From Pseudomonadota bacterium (GTDB lineage Bacteria > Pseudomonadota > Gammaproteobacteria > Burkholderiales > Burkholderiaceae_D): DNA of 29,630 nucleotides. Positions within the stretch are counted from its first letter, which is position 1; each line of letters starts with the position of its first letter. The position numbers and the translations under genes are program-made. This document shows positions 23,398 through 29,630 of the stretch, piece by piece. Location: assembly GCA_023392035.1 (NCBI GenBank), contig JAEVZY010000004.1, positions 1-29,630 on the forward strand, given 5' to 3'. Below the pieces are notes generated by a model. The model saw only the letters and a list, made by a program, of their open reading frames with translations. It was not told the DNA's origin and ran no database searches.

Positions 23398-25797
23398 TTA
23401 ATTGAAGCTGCCGTCGCGATTGATCACCAGGCGCGTGTAGAAATCCGTCAGCGCCACTTCGCCAATCGACACGCGGGTGGCGGGTTCGCTGGAGGCTTCG
23501 ATTTGCCGCAGCCGCAGGCTTTGCCACTTCAAGAATTCTTCCGAGCTTTGCTTGTCGAGCGTGGCCAGGTGATACACCCCGGCGTCGCCCTTGAAGCCAT
23601 AGCGCAGGCTGTTGTCGGGCCGCTGCGCCAGGCGCAGCCGGCCACGCACGCCCACCGCGCCATCGGTCAGGGTCAGGCTGAGCTTGTTGGTGAACCAGGG
23701 CTGCAGCGGCACCAGCGCCAAGCCTTTGGCATCGAGCTGCAGGCGCAGGTCCAGCGGCTCGAGCGCCACCTGGCCGCCGGCGCGCAGATAGCCTTTATTT
23801 CCCAGGCGCGCCTGCAGTTCAAGCTTTGCGCTTTCCCCTTTGTGGTTGGAGAGATCATTGGCGCGCAGCTTGATGGCGTTGACGGCCAGCGTCGAGCCGC
23901 GTCCCTGCGAGATCGAATCCAGCCGCGTGTTGTAGCCATCCACTGCCAGCGATTTCACGCTGAAGTGCCAGGGCGCGGCGGCCGCTTTCGGGTGGGCTGC
24001 AGATTCGGTTTTCGCCACCGCGGCGGCTTTCGGGCCGGCTGCCGAATCCGCGTTGGCCGTGGGGGCAGGGCGGTGATTCGCCCGCGCCCGCGCGCGGCGG
24101 CTGCGTCCGGCGGGCTGTTCCACCTGCGTCAGCCGCAACTGGCCATCGTCACCCACGGCCAGGAACACATTGCCATCATGCGTTTCGAGGGACTCGATCT
24201 TCACATTGCGTTTGGCCAGGTCCAGCTCGCCGCCCTTCAAGTTCAGCGCTCCCACGCGCAGGAATTCAGCACGTTCGCCTTCCTTGCGCAGGCGCAGGGC
24301 ATCCAGCTTGGCCACCAGCTCGGTCAGCAGCAGTTGCGGCGTCGTGCCCGACTGGTATTTGTAGGCAGTGGAAATGTCGAGCAAGCCCTGTTCGGCATGC
24401 ATGCCGGCCGCCGCGCGGTAATACGGCGCATAGCGTTTCAAATCGAGACGGGAAATGCCGGCCGTACCTTGCGCCTCAAACGGCTGCAAGCGGATGCGCG
24501 CGCTGTTGCGCAGGCTTTCGCCGCCGTCGGTCGCAAGCGTTGCTTCCAGGCTGAACGCGCTGTCCGCGCGGGTGCTGAATTCCTTCACCGTCAGCGCGAT
24601 GTCCTTCAGATGGGTCTGGAAGGCCTGCTCGAAGGACAGGTCATTGAAATCCAGGGCGCCGCCCGTGACCTGCAGCTGGTCGAGGTCGACCCGCCAAGCA
24701 GCATTGCCGGCCGCGGCCCCAGCGGCGGCGCTCGGTTGCGTGTTCTCTTTCGGTTTCTCTTGCGCCTTGCCTTGCGGCTGGGCAGGCGTCAGCGCGCGCA
24801 CCAGGTTCAGCTTGCCGTTCTTTTCGCGCACCAGGTTCAGCTTCGGCTGCTCCAGCGTCAGACTGCGCAGCGCCACGCGCCGGTCGGCCAGGCTGGCAGA
24901 ACTGAGCTCGGCCGCCAGCCGCTTGAATGCCAGCAGCGGCTTGCCATTGGGCTCGGTGGCGGCAACATCGTGCAGCTCCGCCGTGCCCGACAGCTTGACG
25001 ACCGGCCCGCCCCGGTCCGGCTGCTGGAAGGCCAGTGCCAGCTTGGCCTGCAGCTTGGCCGAATCAAGTTTGATGCCCGGCTGCACCGGCGAATAGCGCA
25101 GCCATCCCGGCAAGTCGATATCCTGCAGCACCAGCTGCACGGTGGTCTCGTGGTGCGGACTGAAAGGCAGCGATTCCCCCGCCAGCTTGAAGGGCGCGCC
25201 GTCAATCCTGGCCGACAATTGCGGCTTGACCAGGATATTGGTGGCATACGGCAGGTTGGAGAGGAAAGGAATCGTCAGGTCCAGTTCCGACACCACATGC
25301 TTGGTGCCCTTGGGTTGGTCATCGAATTCGATGCGTCCGCCCCGCAACTGCAGATTGTTCAGCGAATAGCGTGCCGGCGGGCCTTCGGTGGGTTTGCTGA
25401 ACAACTCGATCAGGTCGCTGATGTTGTAGCTGCCGTCCTGCTTGCGCACCAGTTTCACTGTCGGCTGCAAGAGCTCGACTTCTTCAATCACCGGCGCGCC
25501 TTCCCATACAGAGCGGACTTGAAGGTTGACGAACAACTCCTGGGCCGTCAGCAGCGGGTCCTTGCCATCCGGCTCACCGATTGCCACGCCTTTGAGACGC
25601 GCCGACAGCGTAAAGGGATTGAAGGACAGTTGTTCGATCGTGACCGGTCGCTGCAGTTTGTCGCGCAAGGCGTCCACCAGCAGCGGTCGCGCAAGCATGG
25701 GAAGCAGCAGGACGGTAATGACCAGGAACAGCAAGACCAGGGACAGCGTCCAGGCCAGTCGGCGGCGGGTGATGAGATGCTTGGGGAAAGCGGGCAT
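23398..25797 (-). CDS. DUF748/AsmA-like envelope protein, N-terminal part (in-frame stop)
   Basis: A 799-residue product with one N-terminal transmembrane segment (LAWTLSLVLLFLVITVLLLP, about 15-34) and a large periplasmic part made of AsmA-type beta repeats (IEQLSFNPFTLSARLKGVAI, FVNLQVRSVWEGAPVIEEVEL, VKLVRKQDGSYNISDLIE). Such bridge-like proteins span the periplasm and are linked to lipid transport or envelope homeostasis. The frame ends ...INRDGSFN-TAA and resumes at once with QDVVAREE; intact relatives typically read NLQDVV here, so the stop looks like a recent point mutation of a Leu or Gln codon. The C-terminal third is the next entry. The start at 25797 is the only ATG before the TM segment. 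Confidence 0.82.
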   Translation of the reverse strand: MPAFPKHLITRRRLAWTLSLVLLFLVITVLLLPMLARPLLVDALRDKLQRPVTIEQLSFNPFTLSARLKGVAIGEPDGKDPLLTAQELFVNLQVRSVWEGAPVIEEVELLQPTVKLVRKQDGSYNISDLIELFSKPTEGPPARYSLNNLQLRGGRIEFDDQPKGTKHVVSELDLTIPFLSNLPYATNILVKPQLSARIDGAPFKLAGESLPFSPHHETTVQLVLQDIDLPGWLRYSPVQPGIKLDSAKLQAKLALAFQQPDRGGPVVKLSGTAELHDVAATEPNGKPLLAFKRLAAELSSASLADRRVALRSLTLEQPKLNLVREKNGKLNLVRALTPAQPQGKAQEKPKENTQPSAAAGAAAGNAAWRVDLDQLQVTGGALDFNDLSFEQAFQTHLKDIALTVKEFSTRADSAFSLEATLATDGGESLRNSARIRLQPFEAQGTAGISRLDLKRYAPYYRAAAGMHAEQGLLDISTAYKYQSGTTPQLLLTELVAKLDALRLRKEGERAEFLRVGALNLKGGELDLAKRNVKIESLETHDGNVFLAVGDDGQLRLTQVEQPAGRSRRARARANHRPAPTANADSAAGPKAAAVAKTESAAHPKAAAAPWHFSVKSLAVDGYNTRLDSISQGRGSTLAVNAIKLRANDLSNHKGESAKLELQARLGNKGYLRAGGQVALEPLDLRLQLDAKGLALVPLQPWFTNKLSLTLTDGAVGVRGRLRLAQRPDNSLRYGFKGDAGVYHLATLDKQSSEEFLKWQSLRLRQIEASSEPATRVSIGEVALTDFYTRLVINRDGSFN

Positions 25798-25911
25798 TGG
25801 CGGTTATCGGTCTTTTCATGCACGAATAAACCGTAGTTTGCACCAAATTCCGACTGGCAACGGAAGGTGGGCCTTTCAATGACCGAAACGATCCATGACC
25901 GCCCGATTTCC

Positions 25912-25935
25912 GCTCAGTGATTCAATTCACTGAGC
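25912..25935. repeat. Perfect inverted repeat at the antitoxin stop codon
   Basis: GCTCAGTGA (25912-25920) and TCACTGAGC (25927-25935) with a 6-nt loop. It includes the stop codon (25914-25916) of the MazE-like gene. No T tract follows on minus, so it may be an RNA-stabilising hairpin or a weak terminator. Confidence 0.5.
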
Positions 25936-26234
25936 CCGCAAATCGCATGGAATCGTTCATTGCTCTTTAAGCGTTCCGGAACGAGGTGGGGGGCCTCATG
26001 TCCGATTGGCTTGAAGGCCATTTCTTCGCCGCCGTGCAATGCTGGATCGAAGCGGGCCAACATCTCGTCCAGACGTTCATGCGCCTGGCGCGAGATGTCG
26101 ATCACAATTTTTCTGGGCTCCGCGTGAATGCGAACGAGAGTTCCATGTTGAGCCCCTGCTATCTGGGCGACTCTTTTCGGGATACGCAATGCAAGGCTAT
26201 TGCCCCATCTACTGAATTTTCCAGTCACGCCCAT
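25914..26234 (-). CDS. MazE/AbrB-type antitoxin-like DNA-binding protein (no toxin partner)
   Basis: A 106-residue protein with the AbrB/MazE swapped-hairpin pattern: KFSRWGNSLALRIPKRVAQIAG, then a beta segment VRIHAEPRKIVIDI. The second half (LDEMLARFDPALHGGEEMAF) is the toxin-contacting tail seen in MazE-like antitoxins. It then carries about 30 extra residues (ending HAICGLSELNH) not usual for the family. ATG 26234 follows GAGGAAGG. No MazF/PemK-type toxin follows: the 116 bp to the DUF748 start have no suitable frame, and nothing upstream fits. It may be an orphan antitoxin, a remnant with an altered C-terminus, or a stand-alone regulator. Confidence 0.75.
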   Translation of the reverse strand: MGVTGKFSRWGNSLALRIPKRVAQIAGAQHGTLVRIHAEPRKIVIDISRQAHERLDEMLARFDPALHGGEEMAFKPIGHEAPHLVPERLKSNERFHAICGLSELNH

Positions 26235-26339
26235 GAACCTTCCTCGCTGTTTGCCTTTGATGGAAGCCCGCCATGTTCCTCCCCGCCGAATGAAGCGAGT
26301 GTAGTCAGCATCGAGAGGGGCGTCTACAAAGCAGGGTGC

Positions 26340-26396
26340 TGCATCTTTGCTTCACGGCAATAACCTTTCCCTCTATACTCATTGCATCTTTGCAAT
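26340..26396 (+). promoter_or_regulatory. Promoter of the SUMF1-like gene bracketed by an 11-bp direct repeat
   Basis: TTCACG (26351-26356) and TATACT (26374-26379) are spaced by 17 bp. TGCATCTTTGC occurs immediately upstream of the -35 (26340-26350) and immediately downstream of the -10 (26383-26393), 43 bp apart, about four helical turns. The downstream copy lies inside the palindrome ATTGCATCTTTGCAAT (26381-26396). The placement suggests a regulator binding both sides of the promoter. Confidence 0.5.
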
Positions 26397-26411
26397 CATC
26401 CCTCGCAAACC

Positions 26412-27386
26412 ATGCACGCTTCCAGATTCTTCCTTCTGTGCGCAGGATTGGTTCTCTGCTTTTGCGCTTCCACCGCATCGCTGGCCCAGCAGGGGGAGGT
26501 CGCGGCTGAACGCAGTCCGGCGGTGGAAGCATTGAACCGCGAGCGCCAGGCGCGCATCGAGGCATCGCTGGCGGAGCTGCGCGAGAAAGGCATCGAACCC
26601 GGCAACGGCAAGAGCCTGCAGGAATGCGCGCAATGTCCGGAACTGCTGCTGGTCGAGGCGCCCGGCATCGAGCCGATGGCGATCGGCAAGTTCGAGGTCA
26701 CGCGCGGCCAATACATCGCCTTCCTGACCGAAACGAAGTACCCGATGAACGGCCCATGCACGGTGTGGGTGGGCGGCTGGTTCACCAATCTGGCCCAGAT
26801 GTGGCAACCGGTTTCGCACGCGGGCTGGGCCACGCCCGGCTTCGAACAGACCAATGAGCATCCGGTCGTGTGCGTGAGCGGGAACGATGCCCAGGCCTAT
26901 ACCCGCTGGCTGTCGCAAAAGACCGGCAAGACCTATCGCCTGCCCACCGCCTTTGAATGGCGCAATGCCGCCATGGGCGCCCGCACTCAGCTCGCCGTGC
27001 CGTGGACACCGCAAACCACGCCGCAAGCCTGCGGTATCGGCAATGTGTTCGATGCCGCAGGCGACGAGAAGCTGAGCCATGGCCTGGGCGAAGCCTATGC
27101 CTGCTCGGATGGCTATGCCCATACCGCGCCGGTCGGCAAATTCGCGGCCAATGTTCTCGGCCTGTATGACATGTGGGGCAATGTCGAGGAACTCACCCAG
27201 GACAAGATCACCCTGAACCAGGCCTTTGGATTGCGCGACCCGCGCTATGAAAAAATCTTCGTGGTCCCGACCCGCGGCGGCTCATTTGCCGGCGCACGCA
27301 ATGGCGCGCTGGCGTCGGGGATCGTCGATGCCGCTGAAGTCAGGAAGTTCTCGGTCGGCATGCGCGTGCTGCGCACGCTGGATTGA
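26412..27386 (+). CDS. Secreted SUMF1/formylglycine-generating-enzyme-like protein
   Basis: A 324-residue protein with a signal peptide (FFLLCAGLVLCFCASTASLA) and a SUMF1-type sulfatase-modifying-factor fold: MAIGKFEVTRGQYIAFL, HPVVCVSGNDAQAYTRWLSQ, YRLPTAFEWRNAA, LGLYDMWGNVEELT and VPTRGGSFAGARN ending in VGMRVLR. The Cys-containing active-site segment of true formylglycine-generating enzymes (after RGGS) is replaced by Ala/Gly residues, so oxidation of a sulfatase Cys is unlikely; many bacterial members of this fold do other jobs or only bind ligands. ATG 26412 gives a clean signal peptide; the ATG at 26382 adds non-signal residues. It is periplasmic or secreted. Confidence 0.85.
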   Translation: MHASRFFLLCAGLVLCFCASTASLAQQGEVAAERSPAVEALNRERQARIEASLAELREKGIEPGNGKSLQECAQCPELLLVEAPGIEPMAIGKFEVTRGQYIAFLTETKYPMNGPCTVWVGGWFTNLAQMWQPVSHAGWATPGFEQTNEHPVVCVSGNDAQAYTRWLSQKTGKTYRLPTAFEWRNAAMGARTQLAVPWTPQTTPQACGIGNVFDAAGDEKLSHGLGEAYACSDGYAHTAPVGKFAANVLGLYDMWGNVEELTQDKITLNQAFGLRDPRYEKIFVVPTRGGSFAGARNGALASGIVDAAEVRKFSVGMRVLRTLD

Positions 27387-27632
27387 TCAAGACTTGCGCT
27401 CGCCCCAGTGGCGGTAGACTCTCTCGCCCACCACCATGCCGAGAATGGCGCCGGCCGCCGCCAGCAGAAGAGGATTGAAATCAAGGAAGCTGCCGAGCCA
27501 GGAAATGTTTTTCCGATCCAGCAGCAACCACAGTGCGGTCTCCAGAAGCCCAGCCACCGCCAGCCCGCATAGAATTCCGATCAGGCTTCCCATGCTTTCT
27601 GCATAAAGTACCGAATGGCGACGCGCTTTCAT
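27387..27632 (-). CDS. Small two-TM membrane protein
   Basis: An 81-residue protein with two predicted membrane helices, GSLIGILCGLAVAGLLETAL and a second in the LLLAAAGAILGMVVG region, joined by a short loop with WLGSFLDFNP, and a basic C-terminus (RVYRHWGERKS). ATG 27632 has an AGGG about 7 nt upstream; ATG 27593 is a weaker alternative. Its stop abuts the convergent SUMF1-like stop. No family is recognised and no function can be given. Confidence 0.72.
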   Translation of the reverse strand: MKARRHSVLYAESMGSLIGILCGLAVAGLLETALWLLLDRKNISWLGSFLDFNPLLLAAAGAILGMVVGERVYRHWGERKS

Positions 27633-27734
27633 GTCCAGCCCTCACAGTCCTGACAATTCAAACTAGACGCTGCCAGGCAAGAAGTCAAAGGCGGCGCGCA
27701 GCCAAGCCCGGCGGGCACAAGTTCGAAGCGTCTT

Positions 27735-29180
27735 TCAGACCCCGAAGGTATCGCGGAAATACTCCACTTCCTGCGGCGGCCGCGCCGGCGCCCGCTGGCG
27801 CGCCAGGACGATCCGCACCCGCAAGCCCGCCTGGCGCGGATTGCTTTCCAGATGCAACTCGCCGCGGTGGCGATCCATGATTTCCTTGGCAATCGCCAGG
27901 CCCAGGCCGCAGCCTTCGCCTTGCGAATCGGGACAGCGGTAGAAGCGCTCCAGGACCAGCTCGCGCTCCGAAGGCGCAATGCCGGGACCTTCGTCGTCCA
28001 CGCACAGATGGATGGCGTCGGCGTCGGCAAATACGGTCAGCGTCACGCGCGCCGGCGTGCCGCCATAGCGCAAGGCATTGTCCAGCAGGTTGCCCAGCAA
28101 CTCGTGCAGCAGGTGGGCGTCGCCCAGCACCACGGCGCCATGCTCGGGACCCTCGTAACCGAGATCGGCGCCCTGGGTGATGGCGGCGTCGGCCCAGCTC
28201 TCCAGCTCATCGCGCGCCAGTTCGGCCAGGTCCACCGGCACCATCTGCAGGCGATCGGCCGCGCCGCGCTCGGAACGCGCCAGGGTAAGCAGTTGATGCA
28301 GCAGCCGCCGCGCACGGGTGACCGCGCGCCGGAACTGGGCAATCGCGGCCTCGCGTCGCACCGGGTCCTGCTCGCGCAGCGCGCGCTCGGTTTGCATCTG
28401 CAGCGCCGCCAGCGGCGTACGCAATTGATGGGCGGCGTTGGCAATGAAACGGCGCTGGGTCTCCTGCGATTCCGCCAGGCGCGCAATCAGGTGGTTGAGC
28501 GATGCCAGCAAGGGCTGGATCTCGGTTGGTGCCTGCTCGACATCGCTCAAGGGCACCAGCCGCTCGGAATCGTAACCGGCCAGGCGTTGCGCCAGTTCAT
28601 TCAGGGCGCGCAGGCCGGAAGTCACCGCCAGCCACACCAGCACGCCGGCTACCAACAGCAGCAGCGCCTGGACCGGCGCGGTGAGCGACAACACCTCGAT
28701 GAAAAGCGTATCGCGCTTGCGCCGCGTTTCGGCCACCTGCACGGTGAGTATGTCGTTCGGGTCATTCGGATTGACCATGCGCACCGCCACTGCGCGCACT
28801 GGATAGCCGTCGATCCGGGTGTCGTAGAACACCGGCTTGCCCGATCTGGACGCTGGCGGCGCCGGCGCAAAATTGCCCTTGCCGAAGATGCGTCCGTCCT
28901 TGCTGGAACGCACTTCGGCAAAGATGTCGTCCACGCTGTCCCAGGCGAACATCTCCAGCGCCTGCGACGGCAGGCGCAATTGGCTGTGACCATCCTCGAA
29001 GCGGATCTGGCGCGCCAGGGAACCGGCCGAATCCTGCAGCCAGCGGTCGTACACCACCGCGCCGATGTGACGCGCCAGGCCGAAGGCGGCAATGGCGCTC
29101 AGGATCACCACGAAGATGATGGGGGCCGACAGCCGCGCCAGCAAGCGGCCGCGCAGGCTGTGCAGGAACTGCTCAATCAT
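27735..29180 (-). CDS. Two-component sensor histidine kinase (TctE/QseC type)
   Basis: A 481-residue inner-membrane kinase. TM1 is about residues 18-38 and TM2 about 165-188; the periplasmic part between them has the pattern of the 2CSK_N sensor domain (VYDRWLQDSAGSLARQIR, GYPVRAVAVRM). A HAMP-like linker follows. The H-box histidine is His251 (ANAAHQLRTPL), the N-box is LLGNLLDNALRYG (about 361-373), and the ATP lid has DEGPG (396-400) and GEGCGLGLAI (421-430). ATG 29180 lies inside the end of the response regulator gene (8-nt overlap), so the two are translationally coupled. TctE relatives often sense tricarboxylates or other small organic acids; the ligand here cannot be told. The longer open frame to 29273 overlaps the regulator and is not used. 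Confidence 0.92.
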   Translation of the reverse strand: MIEQFLHSLRGRLLARLSAPIIFVVILSAIAAFGLARHIGAVVYDRWLQDSAGSLARQIRFEDGHSQLRLPSQALEMFAWDSVDDIFAEVRSSKDGRIFGKGNFAPAPPASRSGKPVFYDTRIDGYPVRAVAVRMVNPNDPNDILTVQVAETRRKRDTLFIEVLSLTAPVQALLLLVAGVLVWLAVTSGLRALNELAQRLAGYDSERLVPLSDVEQAPTEIQPLLASLNHLIARLAESQETQRRFIANAAHQLRTPLAALQMQTERALREQDPVRREAAIAQFRRAVTRARRLLHQLLTLARSERGAADRLQMVPVDLAELARDELESWADAAITQGADLGYEGPEHGAVVLGDAHLLHELLGNLLDNALRYGGTPARVTLTVFADADAIHLCVDDEGPGIAPSERELVLERFYRCPDSQGEGCGLGLAIAKEIMDRHRGELHLESNPRQAGLRVRIVLARQRAPARPPQEVEYFRDTFGV

Positions 29181-29630
29181 CGGCCGCCTCCAGTCGATAG
29201 CCCAGGCCGCGCAAGACCCGGATGCTGACCCCGGCCCGCGCTTCGTCCAGCTTGCGCCGCAAGCGGCTGACAAACACCTCCACCGCGGAAGGGTTGGCGT
29301 CGGCGTTCCAGTCGTACAGGGATTCCATGATTTGTTGTTTGCTCACCACTTTGCCGGGACGCAGCAGCAACAGCTCCAGCACCGCCACTTCGCGCGCGGT
29401 CAGCGCCAGCACTTCACCGGCCACGCCCGCGCTGCGCGTGGCGCGATCGAATTCAAGCAGGCCGAACTGCACCACCTGCCCGGAGGCCTGGCCGCGCCGC
29501 AGCAAGGCGCGCACGCGGGCTTCCAGTTCGCCGATCTCGAAAGGTTTGACCAGATAGTCGTCGCTGCCGGCGTCCAGGCCGCGGATGCGGTCGTGCAATT
29601 CGTCGCGCGCGGTCAGGATCAGCACCGGCA
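29173..29630 (-). CDS. OmpR/PhoB-type response regulator, 3' part (5' end outside window)
   Basis: The frame runs off the right edge of the window, so the phospho-acceptor Asp is not visible. What is present is the end of the receiver domain (LILTARDELHDRIRGLDAGS, DDYLVKPFEIGELEAR with the conserved Lys-Pro), and a full winged-helix DNA-binding domain (LTAREVAVLELLLLRPGKVVS, SAVEVFVSRLRRKLDEA, IRVLRGLGYRLE). It belongs with the overlapping sensor kinase as a TctD/QseB-like pair that regulates transcription. The GTG inside the receiver domain near 29625 is not a start. Confidence 0.92.
   Translation of the reverse strand, partial: PVLILTARDELHDRIRGLDAGSDDYLVKPFEIGELEARVRALLRRGQASGQVVQFGLLEFDRATRSAGVAGEVLALTAREVAVLELLLLRPGKVVSKQQIMESLYDWNADANPSAVEVFVSRLRRKLDEARAGVSIRVLRGLGYRLEAADD

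Noticed and set aside
21871..25836. Open frame of 1321 codons on plus
   Set aside because: It is the antisense shadow of the DUF748 gene; composition (many His, Gln, Arg, Ala) is typical of a high-GC reverse frame and it has no motif or ribosome binding site.
27852..29228. Open frame of 458 codons on plus
   Set aside because: Antisense shadow of the sensor kinase gene.

Overview
The window looks like a chromosomal segment of a high-GC betaproteobacterium. The DUF1631 protein, pepN, fbp, tRNA-Thr(CGT), an AsmA/DUF748 protein and a TctE/QseC-type sensor kinase suggest Burkholderiales, probably Oxalobacteraceae. This is an inference from gene content and protein style, not from a search. A mobile, defence-carrying segment interrupts the chromosome between the tRNA gene and about position 20500.

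Left chromosomal part (1-6640): the 3' end of a DUF1631 gene, a DUF4136 lipoprotein on the minus strand, then a likely pepN-fbp operon (aminopeptidase N, fructose-1,6-bisphosphatase) ending in a hairpin, and tRNA-Thr(CGT) with its own hairpin terminator.

Accessory part (about 6640-20500): directly behind the tRNA lies a module that reads like an integrated mobilizable plasmid. All its genes are on the minus strand: a MOBP-type relaxase with a complete second gene nested in another frame, MobC overlapping the relaxase by ATGA, a candidate oriT, a RepL-like replication protein, and a set of four iteron-like repeats beside an AT-rich stretch. About 500 bp with no recognisable gene follow. Next comes a probable three-gene defence system: a type III-like beta-class adenine methyltransferase and a DEAH helicase with ATGA overlap on plus, facing a 1765-residue sacsin-like GHKL ATPase with a C-terminal DUF3883-like nuclease domain on minus, with only 8 bp between the convergent stops. 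The composition helicase + methylase + ATPase matches, from memory, what has been called an Hma-type system. The segment ends with a perfect hairpin and a multiply frameshifted tyrosine-recombinase remnant.

Right chromosomal part (about 20556-29630): a small unknown protein, a glycine-zipper lipoprotein, a TlpA-like thioredoxin, a DUF748/AsmA-like gene cut in two by a single in-frame TAA, an orphan MazE/AbrB-type antitoxin, a secreted SUMF1-like protein behind a promoter bracketed by an 11-bp direct repeat, a two-TM small protein, and a sensor kinase/response regulator pair running off the window end.

Most noteworthy: the nested gene inside the relaxase with a near-ideal ribosome binding site, the iteron origin, the composite island (plasmid backbone + defence genes + dead integrase) next to tRNA-Thr, and the divergence of the helicase C-terminus from the usual nuclease signature.
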